Assembly: GCA_032123435.1 (NCBI GenBank)
Contig: JAQBFJ010000083.1
Coordinates: forward strand, 1-15,432
Source of the DNA: JAQBFJ01 sp032123435
GTDB lineage: Bacteria > Verrucomicrobiota > Kiritimatiellia > UBA8416 > JAQBFJ01
Direction: 5' to 3'
Length of the DNA: 15,432 nt
Shown here: in pieces, positions 5,945 to 14,215 of the stretch
Position numbering within the stretch: position 1 is the first letter of the stretch
How the letters are laid out: every line of letters begins with the position of its first letter
Made by a program: the position numbers and the translations under genes
The notes under the pieces: model-generated
Told to the model about the DNA's origin: nothing
The model's input: the letters and a program-made list of their open reading frames with translations, nothing else
The model's database searches: none

Positions 5945-7649
5945 TTTTAAGCACAGATTTGTTGTCAGTACAGTTTTTCTTGTACTGGCAATGTCAGGGC
6001 TGGGCGTTCGCCTGGCCTTTTTGCATCTTGGGACAAATAAAGAGATCCGCGAAGATGTTGCTCTGAGCAGGCGATGGGAGAAAACAATAAATGTACGGAG
6101 AGGCAGTATATACGATCGTAACGGAGAACAGAATGTTCTCGCCATGGATTTGCCCGTAAAGAATATTTGCGCAGATCCGTATGTCATAGGGAAAAATGAC
6201 CATGTATTCGACACTGCCGTTATTCTGGCGGAAACGCTTGATTTACCTGTTGATGAAATTGCTGTGCGTTTGAGTCGGTCGAACAGACGTTATGTTCCCA
6301 TTAAGCGTTTTTTGCTGAAAGAAGAAGCCAATAACATAATGACCAGGAATCTTGCAGGCGTTTTCGCGGAAGACGCTGTAATGCGTTTCTATCCACAAAA
6401 ATCTTTCATGTGTCATGTTCTCGGTTTTGTTAATTACGAAGGTGCGGGGAGCGCTGGAATTGAACAAGGGTTAGATAAGTATTTGAAAGGATGTCCCGGT
6501 TTCATTGAAAGCGATAAGAACGCGCTCAGGCAGGAGTTATATACAAGAAGAGAACGGTATGTGGCTGGTGTTGATGGCGCTGATGTTACGCTTACCATCG
6601 ATCAGAATATACAGTATATGGTCGAAAAGATCCTGGACGAATTAATGGATGCACATAAGGCAAAAGGGGCGTGGGCAATAGTTGAACGTGTAAAGACTGG
6701 TGAAATAATCGGGATGGCCAGTCGACCCTCATTTGACCTTAACAAGTTCTACGAGACGGACGAAAATGCTTTGCTCAACAGGACCATAGGAAGTGTTTAT
6801 GAACCTGGATCCACGTTCAAAATGGTAACAATTGCCGCGGCTTTGAACGAAGGAATCGTGACGCCGGAAACGATTGTTAATTGCGAGAATGGTTCATGGT
6901 TCTATAAAGGGCGTGTCCTTCGCGATTATCGTCCGCATGGAGATTTGAACATTGCTGACACCCTCAAGAAATCAAGCAATATTGGAGTCGCTAAAGTAGC
7001 TTTGATGCTGGGAGATAAGAAGTTGCATGAATATGCCAGTAGATTTGGAGTGGGAGAAGTAACGGGAATAGATTTACCGGGTGAAGAGCGGGGAATCCTG
7101 AAATCTGTGTCGAAATGGTCTGGAATAAGTTCGACCCGTATAGCAATAGGACAGGGTGTTGCAGTAACGGCTCTTCAAATGATCAGCGTTATTTGTTCGA
7201 TAGCCAACGATGGATTCATGATGAAGCCATATATTGTGCGTGCTGTTTCACGTAATGGCGATGGCAGTCTGATGAAATCACAACCGCAGGTCAGGACTCG
7301 TCCAGTCTCGCAGGAAACAGCTTCAACAATGAGAAAACTGCTTGGATACGTTACCGAAGAAGGTGGAACCGGTAAAGCCGCGAAGGTGGACGGATATAGT
7401 GTGGGAGGAAAAACCGGGACGGCGCAGAAGGTGATCAACGGCGAATATTCATCATCGGCTTACGTGGCTTCATTTGTTGGATTTTTACCTGTGGAGAATC
7501 CAGAAATAGCGATCATTGTGGTGGTTGATGAGCCTCAGCCGTTTCACACTGGCGGCTATGTGGCCGCGCCCGCGTTCGGCAAAATAGCTGAACACACAGT
7601 GAGATATTTAGATATTCAACCAACAGGACAAAACATAGCCCTGAAATAG
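5931..7649 (+). CDS. ftsI: Septal peptidoglycan D,D-transpeptidase FtsI (class B PBP3)
   Basis: FtsI cross-links peptide stems of septal peptidoglycan in the periplasm, paired with the glycosyltransferase FtsW. The 572-residue protein has a short cytoplasmic tail, one transmembrane anchor (about 9-29) and a PBP dimerisation (pedestal) domain with the RRGSIYDRNG-type opening. The transpeptidase domain carries all three penicillin-binding motifs: S294-TFK (catalytic serine), S348-S-N350 and K494-TGT. There are no PASTA repeats after the catalytic domain, as in proteobacterial PBP3. I chose ATG 5931 because AAAAGGTGG lies six to seven bases upstream and the product starts right before the membrane anchor; the in-frame ATG at 5862 would add residues translated from within ftsL. 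The 14-base overlap with ftsL suggests coupled translation. Confidence 0.95.
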   Translation: MKGNDFKHRFVVSTVFLVLAMSGLGVRLAFLHLGTNKEIREDVALSRRWEKTINVRRGSIYDRNGEQNVLAMDLPVKNICADPYVIGKNDHVFDTAVILAETLDLPVDEIAVRLSRSNRRYVPIKRFLLKEEANNIMTRNLAGVFAEDAVMRFYPQKSFMCHVLGFVNYEGAGSAGIEQGLDKYLKGCPGFIESDKNALRQELYTRRERYVAGVDGADVTLTIDQNIQYMVEKILDELMDAHKAKGAWAIVERVKTGEIIGMASRPSFDLNKFYETDENALLNRTIGSVYEPGSTFKMVTIAAALNEGIVTPETIVNCENGSWFYKGRVLRDYRPHGDLNIADTLKKSSNIGVAKVALMLGDKKLHEYASRFGVGEVTGIDLPGEERGILKSVSKWSGISSTRIAIGQGVAVTALQMISVICSIANDGFMMKPYIVRAVSRNGDGSLMKSQPQVRTRPVSQETASTMRKLLGYVTEEGGTGKAAKVDGYSVGGKTGTAQKVINGEYSSSAYVASFVGFLPVENPEIAIIVVVDEPQPFHTGGYVAAPAFGKIAEHTVRYLDIQPTGQNIALK

Positions 7650-7664
7650 GAATGCTTTTAAAAG

Positions 7665-9131
7665 ATGAAACTGGAAGAGATCATCAAGTTTATTGAGTAT
7701 AAGTCTTTTTCGGGACGCTGTGATCAGGAAGTAGTCGGAATAACCTGTGATTCGCGTCGTGTTCGCCCCGGGTATATTTTTATTGCCATCAATGGTCATA
7801 AGTTCGATGGAAAATCTTTTATCGAGGATGCTATTGGGAAGGGCGCTGTTGGCGTGGTTTCTGAGCAAGAAGACCGGGTTAGGGCTGACATATGCCACAT
7901 TCGTGTAGCAGATGCCCGCTGTTCGATGGCTGATCTTGCGTGTGCCTTTTATGGGCGGCCATCAGAAAAACTGCAGGTAGTTGGTATTACCGGGACTAAC
8001 GGAAAAACAACAATATCGTATATAATCAGGGATATGTTGAACACGGCCGGCAGAACACCGGGTTTGCTGGGTACGGTGGAGTATAAAATAGGGGCCCGGA
8101 CGATTCCAGCAGTGCAGACAACCCCTAATGCGCCTGAACTTCAGATGATGCTTTCACAAATGGTTGGCGCGGGTTGTCGCAGTGTGGTTATGGAGGTGTC
8201 GTCGCATGCACTGGAGCAGGAAAGAACAAGGGGCATTGATTTTGACGTTGCTGTTTTTTCCAATCTGACAAGGGATCATCTGGATTATCACAAAACGCCA
8301 GATGCGTATTTTGATGCAAAATCACGACTGTTCAGAAATCTTGGATTGGGATGTAAGAAAGCACTGGCAGTAATAAATGTGGATGATCCAAGAGGAAAAC
8401 AATTGATTGAAATTAGCGCTGAACATGCGGATGTGCTCAGCTACGGCATGAACACAGAGGCGGATGTACGTGCGGATAATATCGAGATAAGCTCTGCGGG
8501 CAGCAGTTTTCATGTTTACAGTCCATGGGGGATGAGCGAGGTGAGGATGAACATGATGGGTCGGTTCAATGTAAGCAATGCTCTTGCTGCAATAACTGCA
8601 TGCGGTTGGCTTGGCCTTTCCATGAATGTAATGGTTGATTCATTGTTAGAATTATCAGGGATTCCCGGGCGGCTGGAGGAAATAGAAACAAAAAAAGGAT
8701 TTCAAGTTTTTATTGATTATGCACATACGGATGATGCTCTAGGACATGTGCTGAGAACTTTGGGAGAGATAGTGCATAATCGTCTGATCGTTGTGTTCGG
8801 GTGTGGAGGGAACCGGGACACAACGAAACGAGCTGTAATGGGCGAAATAGCAGGAACTTTGGCAACTCATACGATTGTAACTTCAGACAATCCGCGCAAG
8901 GAAGAGCCAGGTGCAATTATCAGTCAAATTTGCTCTGGATTCAGAGAAGGAGACAGTTTCGAGGTGATGGAAAACAGGGAAGACGCCATAAGACGCGGGC
9001 TGAAGATGGCGCAAAAAGGAGATATTGTTCTTATTGCCGGCAAAGGTCATGAAAGATTCCAAGAGCTGGCCAATACTACCGTTCCTTTTGACGATAGACA
9101 GGTAGTCAAAAATATTATCAGTGAGATGTAA
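7665..9131 (+). CDS. murE: UDP-MurNAc-L-Ala-D-Glu:meso-diaminopimelate ligase MurE
   Basis: MurE is the cytoplasmic ATP-dependent ligase that adds the third stem-peptide residue to UDP-MurNAc-dipeptide. The 488-residue protein has the N-terminal UDP-binding domain (VVGITCDSRRVRPGYIF), the ATP loop G110-TNGK-TT, and the central segments TTPNAPE, VMEVSSHAL and FSNLTRDHLDYH. In the C-terminal domain, D408-N-P-R411 is the signature of enzymes that take meso-diaminopimelate rather than lysine, so the organism probably makes DAP-type peptidoglycan. It begins 15 bases after ftsI. The ribosome binding site is poor: AGGA at 7648-7651 is 13 bases away, overlapping the ftsI stop codon, which suggests dependence on coupling. 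An ATG at 7652 is out of frame. Confidence 0.97.
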   Translation: MKLEEIIKFIEYKSFSGRCDQEVVGITCDSRRVRPGYIFIAINGHKFDGKSFIEDAIGKGAVGVVSEQEDRVRADICHIRVADARCSMADLACAFYGRPSEKLQVVGITGTNGKTTISYIIRDMLNTAGRTPGLLGTVEYKIGARTIPAVQTTPNAPELQMMLSQMVGAGCRSVVMEVSSHALEQERTRGIDFDVAVFSNLTRDHLDYHKTPDAYFDAKSRLFRNLGLGCKKALAVINVDDPRGKQLIEISAEHADVLSYGMNTEADVRADNIEISSAGSSFHVYSPWGMSEVRMNMMGRFNVSNALAAITACGWLGLSMNVMVDSLLELSGIPGRLEEIETKKGFQVFIDYAHTDDALGHVLRTLGEIVHNRLIVVFGCGGNRDTTKRAVMGEIAGTLATHTIVTSDNPRKEEPGAIISQICSGFREGDSFEVMENREDAIRRGLKMAQKGDIVLIAGKGHERFQELANTTVPFDDRQVVKNIISEM

Positions 9132-9169
9132 AACGTGGCTGTGTAAAAGGGGTATAAAAAAAGATGCTT

Positions 9170-9174
9170 GGGAG
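9170..9174 (+). promoter_or_regulatory. Ribosome binding site that fixes the murF start
   Basis: GGGAG at 9170-9174 is five bases before the ATG at 9180. It overlaps an in-frame TTG (9168) that would otherwise lengthen the ORF by four codons, so that TTG is part of the binding site rather than the start. Confidence 0.75.
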
Positions 9175-9179
9175 AACAA

Positions 9180-10589
9180 ATGCCGGAATTCTTAGCTGAA
9201 GAGTTGGCGGAATGGAGCAGGGGACAGTGGTCTCCCCGCCTGCCCGATAAACTTGATGGAGTCACGAGCGATAGTCGTATTCTCAGGGAAAACAATCTTT
9301 ATTTTGCGCTGAAAGGACCAAGATTTGATGGACATGATTTCATTAAAGAAGCCTTCGACAAGGGCGCATCCGGCGCAGTAGTGGCAGAGGAACGAGAAAA
9401 GGAAATAAGAAATTGTGTATTGGCTTTTGAGAACAGAGCGATTCTGGTGGTGAAAGAGCCGGCGGAGGCACTGAAGGATATTGCGCGTGGTTATCGTTTG
9501 AAGGTAAATCCGGCAATAATCGGTATTACGGGAAGCGTTGGTAAATCTACTGTAAAGGAAATGACTGCTCAAATGATCTCGTTATGTATGACTACAACCC
9601 GGACAAAAGGCAACTGGAACAATGAAATAGGACTGCCTTTAAGCATGCTGGAGATGGAGGAATCCTGTCGGGTTGGCGTGTTTGAGCTGGGGACAAATCA
9701 TCCTGGTGAAATGGACAGACTTTGTGATGTGTTGCGTCCGTTATGTGGAATGATCACAAATATAGGTTGTGCGCATATGGGTTCTTTTGGATCGCTGGAA
9801 GCAATTGCTGAAGAGAAAGCATGTATCTTAAAGCATTTACCTTGTCAGGGAACGGCAGTTCTTAACAAGGATTGCGTGTTTTTTGACATGTTCCGGTCAT
9901 TGTGTCGGTGTCGCGTAATCACGGTATCTGCAAGATCGGATGCGGATTATAAATGCATAGAAGTGAATAAAGCTGGGAACAGGGCTGTTATACATGAAAA
10001 AGAATCTGGTGAGAAATTTGTTTTGAATTTGCGTTTGCCGGGAGAGCACAACGTAATGAACGCAATGTTTGCCATAGCCGCAGTGAGGGGGGAAGGGATC
10101 GGATGGGAGAATATTGGTAATGGCATTAAGAATTATAAGTCGTTGCCAATGAGATGGGAAGAAATGGAAGTCAAAGGAATTAAAATTATCAACGATGCTT
10201 ATAACAGTAATCCTTTGAGTGTAAAAGCGGCAATTAAGACGTTAATGTCAATTTCACAAGAAAAAAGAAAATGGCTTGTGCTTGGCGGAATGCTGGAGCT
10301 TGGTCATATGGAAAAACAGGAGCACATTGCAATAGGTCAATTTGCGGCAGAGCAATGTCCTGCTGGTCTAATTACAGTGGGCAAGCTGGGTGATCTGATA
10401 GCGCAGGGCGCAGAAGACGGCGGATTGGATCATAATAGAATATTTCGCTGTTATGATAAATACGAAGCCACGTCGATGATTATGCGCAATGTCGCTGAGG
10501 GTGATGTTATCTTGTTTAAGGGTTCACGTGGTGTAAAGCTTGAAGAGATTATTGAAGAAACAAGACAACAATGTGGCGATATGAAGTGA
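9180..10589 (+). CDS. murF: UDP-MurNAc-tripeptide:D-Ala-D-Ala ligase MurF
   Basis: MurF joins D-alanyl-D-alanine to UDP-MurNAc-tripeptide in the cytoplasm, using ATP, and so completes the pentapeptide precursor. The 469-residue protein has the N-terminal substrate domain (VTSDSRILRENNLYFALKG) and the ATP loop G118-SVGK-ST. It continues with TRTKGNWNNEIGLP and FELGTNHPGEMDRL, both diagnostic for MurF, and NDAYNSNPLSVKAA before the C-terminal domain. The loop reads GKST where most Mur ligases have GKTT, a conservative change. The 48-base gap after murE contains a poly-A stretch but no hairpin or convincing promoter. The ATG at 9180 is fixed by GGGAG five bases upstream. Confidence 0.96.
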   Translation: MPEFLAEELAEWSRGQWSPRLPDKLDGVTSDSRILRENNLYFALKGPRFDGHDFIKEAFDKGASGAVVAEEREKEIRNCVLAFENRAILVVKEPAEALKDIARGYRLKVNPAIIGITGSVGKSTVKEMTAQMISLCMTTTRTKGNWNNEIGLPLSMLEMEESCRVGVFELGTNHPGEMDRLCDVLRPLCGMITNIGCAHMGSFGSLEAIAEEKACILKHLPCQGTAVLNKDCVFFDMFRSLCRCRVITVSARSDADYKCIEVNKAGNRAVIHEKESGEKFVLNLRLPGEHNVMNAMFAIAAVRGEGIGWENIGNGIKNYKSLPMRWEEMEVKGIKIINDAYNSNPLSVKAAIKTLMSISQEKRKWLVLGGMLELGHMEKQEHIAIGQFAAEQCPAGLITVGKLGDLIAQGAEDGGLDHNRIFRCYDKYEATSMIMRNVAEGDVILFKGSRGVKLEEIIEETRQQCGDMK

Positions 10590-10607
10590 ACAAGGGAAGT
10601 CTTCTAC

Positions 10608-10614
10608 AAAGGAG
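10608..10614 (+). promoter_or_regulatory. Near-ideal ribosome binding site ahead of the 68-residue ORF
   Basis: AAAGGAG is followed by six bases and an ATG at 10621. It is among the best Shine-Dalgarno matches in the window, better than those of rsmH, murE, murD or ftsW, and is the main evidence that the small ORF is translated. Confidence 0.75.
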
Positions 10615-10620
10615 CGAAAC

Positions 10621-10827
10621 ATGACAAACGCCGAACGAGAAGAAGATGTATTGTTGAAGATGAAAGATGGACGATCATATGAAGAGCCGGGTGATGATTC
10701 GGATAAAGCTGGCGTTTTAACGATGAGTTACCCGTATGCCACCGTTATATCTGGTACCATGGCCGTCAATGCGGCGTGCGGAAATGGTGATCCGTCTTCG
10801 ATAATGCTGTGGGGCGAAGAAGAATAA
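10621..10827 (+). CDS. Small acidic hypothetical protein between murF and mraY
   Basis: I do not recognise this 68-residue protein. It is acidic, with 14 Asp/Glu against 5 Lys/Arg, and ends WGEEE. The first 29 residues are charged and probably flexible. Residues about 31-52 are moderately hydrophobic (GVLTMSYPYATVISG and on), too polar for a confident transmembrane helix, and there is a single Cys at 53. There is no signal peptide and no known motif. It starts 31 bases after murF with an excellent AAAGGAG ribosome binding site, and ends 62 bases before mraY, so it is probably co-transcribed with the wall genes. The classical cluster has no gene here. It could be a lineage-specific modulator of MurF or MraY, or a translated but dispensable spacer ORF; nothing in the sequence decides. 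It is not a broken end of murF or mraY, since both neighbours are complete. Confidence 0.6.
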   Translation: MTNAEREEDVLLKMKDGRSYEEPGDDSDKAGVLTMSYPYATVISGTMAVNAACGNGDPSSIMLWGEEE

Positions 10828-10889
10828 GTGCGCGCAGGAATGATGGCCGATAATAAAGCCGTATTTCAAGGAAGGAGAGATAAGGGAAA

Positions 10890-11990
10890 ATGCTGTTTTA
10901 TCTGCACTTTTTAAAAGGTTTGTTTTCTCCACTGCGGGTGTTTCAATACATTTCAGTGCGGACAGTTGCCGGAGCTGGCACTGCATTTCTGATTGCCATT
11001 TGTCTGGGGCCCTGGGTAATTGCCTTTTTGCGGAAATTACGTATAGGTCAGCATATACGGAACGAGGAAGCGCCGGATCTTCACGCATTACATGCCAAGA
11101 AAGAAGGAACGCCCACTATGGGTGGTGTTCTGATCATAGCAGCAATTCTTTTTTCAACACTGCTTTGGGCTGTACCTGGGAATATCTTTGTGCAAATTAC
11201 TTTGCTTACATTGTGCTACATGGGATTGGTCGGGTTTTGGGATGATTACACCAAAATAACAATGGCTAGATCAAAAGGATTGCGAGGGAGAACCAAACTG
11301 TTTCTTGAAGCAATATGGGCATTAATGGTTGCATGTGTTCTGCTGGCCTTGCCTGAGACTGAAATGCAAACGCGGCAATTGATCATTCCTTTTTTCAAAG
11401 GACCTGTTGTCGAAAACATGGGGGCTATATTAGCGTGTGTGTTTATTGGATTAGTAATGTTGGGAGCCAGTAATTCGGTCAATCTGACTGATGGCCTTGA
11501 TGGTCTTGCGATAGGTTGCTGCAGTTCAGTTACATTGTCTTATCTGGTTATGGCTTATGTTGCCGGCCATTACGGGTTTGCGCAGTATTTGAGGATTCCT
11601 TATGTAGATGGCAGTGGAGAGTTAACAGTGTTCTGCGGATGTATGATGGGGGCATGTCTTGGTTTCCTGTGGTATAATTGTCATCCAGCGCAGGTGTTTA
11701 TGGGTGATACAGGAAGTCTCGCGCTTGGTGGAGCCATTGCGATTGTAGCTATTCTAATAAAACAGGAATTGGTTCTGATCATTGTCGGCGGCGTGTTTGT
11801 TTTGGAAGCATTAAGCGTTATTGTGCAAGTGATCTCATTCAAACTTAGGGGGAAACGCATTTTTGCCATGGCGCCAATACATCATCATTTTGAGATAAAA
11901 CAGTGGAGCGAAACACAGGTAACTGTAAGATTCTGGATATTGTCAATTATATTTGCTATTTTGGGTATTTTGACACTGAAGTTCAGATAA
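10890..11990 (+). CDS. mraY: Phospho-N-acetylmuramoyl-pentapeptide-transferase MraY
   Basis: MraY is the inner-membrane enzyme that transfers phospho-MurNAc-pentapeptide from UDP to undecaprenyl phosphate, making lipid I. The 366-residue protein is strongly hydrophobic with about ten membrane segments, the family norm. Catalytic and Mg-binding elements are intact: D118-D119 in FWDDYTK, N195-SVN198-LTDGLDG, D273 in MGDTGS, and the triple histidine H331-H333 in APIHHHFE. TPTMGG (74-79) is also conserved. The start MLFYLHFLKGLFSPLRVFQYISVRT matches the usual N-terminus. Purine-rich AAGGAAGGAG (10868-10877) lies 12 bases upstream and a closer AAGGG (10882-10886) three bases upstream, so the exact pairing is unclear. 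Confidence 0.97.
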   Translation: MLFYLHFLKGLFSPLRVFQYISVRTVAGAGTAFLIAICLGPWVIAFLRKLRIGQHIRNEEAPDLHALHAKKEGTPTMGGVLIIAAILFSTLLWAVPGNIFVQITLLTLCYMGLVGFWDDYTKITMARSKGLRGRTKLFLEAIWALMVACVLLALPETEMQTRQLIIPFFKGPVVENMGAILACVFIGLVMLGASNSVNLTDGLDGLAIGCCSSVTLSYLVMAYVAGHYGFAQYLRIPYVDGSGELTVFCGCMMGACLGFLWYNCHPAQVFMGDTGSLALGGAIAIVAILIKQELVLIIVGGVFVLEALSVIVQVISFKLRGKRIFAMAPIHHHFEIKQWSETQVTVRFWILSIIFAILGILTLKFR

Positions 11991-12014
11991 AACGGACAGG
12001 CTGTTGCGAGTCGG

Positions 12015-13403
12015 ATGTTTGAGAATATGTATAAAAACGCTATTGTTCTGGGGTTGGGTGTCAGTGGTCAGGCGGCTGCGGATTTACTGATTGCAGAAGG
12101 GACGCGTGTTACAGTCTTAGACCAACACAGGGACGACAATATAGCAACGAGAGCCGAAAGTCTTGTGCAAGCCGGTGCGGAGGTGTTGTTAGGATGTGAT
12201 GATGTGCCGGAGGATGAGTTTGATGCTTGTATTACGAGCCCTGGTATATCGTGCAGTTCGAAGTGGATAAGGAATCTGGAAAAACGCGGTGTTGAGATTT
12301 TGTCTGAGCTGGAACTGGGATGGCGGCATTGCCATGTTCCGATAATTGCGATTACTGGATCAAAAGGCAAAAGCACTATGGTAAAGCTGTGTACGGAAGC
12401 ACTGTTGCGGTCAGGTCGTAAGGCTTTGCCAGCCGGGAATTACGGCAATCCTCTGTGTGCAATCGCCATGAACAAGGATAGTGCCGACTGGATAGTAACC
12501 GAGGTCAGTTCGTTTCAGCTGGAAAAGGTCAAGAAGTTTAAACCTGAAATAGGGGTCCTGCTTAATGTCCAAAGCGATCATTTGGATAGACATGGCAGTA
12601 TGAAAAAATATCGTGAAATAAAAGCACGGTTATTTGCGAGGATGAGTGAAAAGGACGGAGATACAGCCATTATGCTGGACAGCGACTGGAGTAAAATGAG
12701 GAAGCTATTGCCGGGCATAAAAAAATGTATTCGCTTCGGATTATCGGAGTTGGCGGATTATCGTTATAACGACGGGTTAATTCACTGGCGTGATCATAAA
12801 GGCGATGTCAAATGTTCCAATGTCAGGGGCAGTCTTTTTGAAAACAGGATCATGGGAATAACGGCGGCTGGCGTTGCGGCAGTGTTGTCATGCTGTAAAG
12901 TTGATGAGCCGGACGTTATTGAGCGTACGGTCCGGGAGTTCAGGTCTTTACCCCACAGAATGTCAAAAACGGCCTGCGTGGGCAATGTGACATTTATTAA
13001 TGATTCAAAAGCAACGAATCTTGCGGCGTTAGCTGCGGCATTGGAAATGATTGGCGGCAAGCGTACCAGATTAATAGCAGGCGGACTGCTGAAAGAAAAG
13101 AATTTGGAATGGCTGAAAGAAAAACTGGTAAAGGAGGTTAAATGTATTTATCTTATTGGTGATGCTGCAAAAAGAATGGAACGAGCATGGAAAGATACGA
13201 TCGAATGCAGATTGTGCTTTTCATTACGAGATGCGGTGATTTCGGCATGGAAAGATGCTGTACCCGGGGATACAGTGTTGTTATCTCCTGGGTGCGCCAG
13301 TTTTGATCAATTTAAAGATTTTGAGGATAGAGGTAATCAATTCGAAGAAATAGTGAGGTGTATCAATGAGGAGAGAAAATATGAAAACTCCATTACTTGT
13401 TAG
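12015..13403 (+). CDS. murD: UDP-MurNAc-L-alanine:D-glutamate ligase MurD
   Basis: MurD adds D-glutamate to UDP-MurNAc-L-Ala in the cytoplasm. The 462-residue protein has the N-terminal nucleotide-fold domain (NAIVLGLGVSGQAAADLL) with TSPGIS, the ATP loop G115-SKGK-ST, and VTEVSSFQLE. N329-DSKATN and the C-terminal LLSPGCASFDQFKDFEDRGNQF segment are both characteristic of MurD rather than the other Mur ligases. The loop is GSKGKST instead of the commoner GTNGKTT. The ATG at 12015 has no strong ribosome binding site; an in-frame ATG at 12027 is an alternative that costs four residues. It lies 24 bases after mraY and its last 23 bases overlap the LysM gene. Confidence 0.95.
   Translation: MFENMYKNAIVLGLGVSGQAAADLLIAEGTRVTVLDQHRDDNIATRAESLVQAGAEVLLGCDDVPEDEFDACITSPGISCSSKWIRNLEKRGVEILSELELGWRHCHVPIIAITGSKGKSTMVKLCTEALLRSGRKALPAGNYGNPLCAIAMNKDSADWIVTEVSSFQLEKVKKFKPEIGVLLNVQSDHLDRHGSMKKYREIKARLFARMSEKDGDTAIMLDSDWSKMRKLLPGIKKCIRFGLSELADYRYNDGLIHWRDHKGDVKCSNVRGSLFENRIMGITAAGVAAVLSCCKVDEPDVIERTVREFRSLPHRMSKTACVGNVTFINDSKATNLAALAAALEMIGGKRTRLIAGGLLKEKNLEWLKEKLVKEVKCIYLIGDAAKRMERAWKDTIECRLCFSLRDAVISAWKDAVPGDTVLLSPGCASFDQFKDFEDRGNQFEEIVRCINEERKYENSITC
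13368..13375 (+). promoter_or_regulatory. Ribosome binding site inside murD that fixes the LysM gene start
   Basis: GAGGAGAG at 13368-13375 lies five bases before ATG 13381. It overlaps an in-frame ATG at 13366, which would add a charged five-residue extension and has no binding site of its own. The site sits within the last codons of murD, so translation of the LysM gene may depend on ribosomes leaving murD. Confidence 0.75.
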
Positions 13404-14214
13404 CATTGTTGTGGGCATACATTGTGTTGCAGTAGGGTGTGTAGTTATGATGCCTGGCTGTGGAACTGCCCGTGGTCCTATAGATGAAAATATGGATCGA
13501 GAAGAAATTATAATGCCCCGGGCGATGTTGGATCAACCTTCTGAAACAGGGCTGAAATCTGCCCTTCAGCCACCGGTGAAGGATATAAGATCATGGCCGG
13601 ATCAGACAACGACATACGTCGTCAGGAAAGGGGATTCAATCTCTGATATTGCTCACAGGTATGGATTGAGTGTTCGGGAAATTGCCGCCATGAACTCCAT
13701 CAAAGACAGCAATATGATTCGGAGCGGCCAGAAATTAATTTTGCCTGGAACAATTGACGTAACGGCAAAGCCTGGACGTGTAGTATCTGATACTGTTTCA
13801 GAGACTGGTTCTGGTAATATTTATGTCGTTAAGCCTGGTGATTGTCTTTCTGTTATAGCGAAAAGTCTTGGGGTAACTATGGCTGGGTTGCGTGAGGCCA
13901 ATGGTTTTAGCGGAGACATGGTGCGTGTTGGACAGAAATTGCGCATTCCTGCAAAAGGAGGCGTGAACACAGGCGGGGATGTGATGCGACGACCGGAATC
14001 TGTCGACTTGGCACCAAGTCAATTATCAGAGCGTGGTAGTGTTGAAACTGATTTAGTCTCTATGACTGTACACGAGGTGGAAGATGGTGAAACCATTCAG
14101 GAAGTTGCAATACGTTGGGGGATAAGCGTGTCCAGTCTTAAGGAATTCAATGAATTGGGAGATGACGAGGAGCTTGTTCCGGGTCAGGTACTGAAAATTC
14201 CTAGATCGGAATAG
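13381..14214 (+). CDS. Triple-LysM peptidoglycan-binding (lipo)protein
   Basis: This predicted 277-residue envelope protein opens with MKTPLLVSIVVGIHCVAVGC, a membrane-targeting stretch that runs on to C27 in MPGCGT. It resembles a lipoprotein signal, although P at -2 is not canonical and C20 in AVGC is an alternative lipidation site. A low-complexity linker follows, then three LysM domains at about 79-122, 147-192 and 229-276, each opening in the style of YVVRKGDSISDIA and closing with GQKLILP or a variant. LysM modules bind the N-acetylglucosamine-containing glycan strand. No peptidase, amidase or other catalytic domain is present, so it is likely a tether or scaffold. The third LysM is more acidic and divergent (HEVEDGETIQEVA). 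It overlaps murD by 23 bases and is one base from ftsW, suggesting tight co-translation and a role near septal wall synthesis. No such gene exists in the classical dcw order. Confidence 0.88.
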   Translation: MKTPLLVSIVVGIHCVAVGCVVMMPGCGTARGPIDENMDREEIIMPRAMLDQPSETGLKSALQPPVKDIRSWPDQTTTYVVRKGDSISDIAHRYGLSVREIAAMNSIKDSNMIRSGQKLILPGTIDVTAKPGRVVSDTVSETGSGNIYVVKPGDCLSVIAKSLGVTMAGLREANGFSGDMVRVGQKLRIPAKGGVNTGGDVMRRPESVDLAPSQLSERGSVETDLVSMTVHEVEDGETIQEVAIRWGISVSSLKEFNELGDDEELVPGQVLKIPRSE

Positions 14215-14215
14215 A

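Noticed and set aside
10840..10911. Short ORF starting at ATG 10840 in the gap before mraY
   Set aside because: It is only 23 codons, its SD-like AGGA touches the ATG, and it runs into mraY out of frame; more likely leader sequence.
10717..11088. Minus-strand ORF of 123 codons across the small ORF and the mraY start
   Set aside because: It runs opposite conserved mraY codons and lacks any recognisable domain or ribosome binding site.
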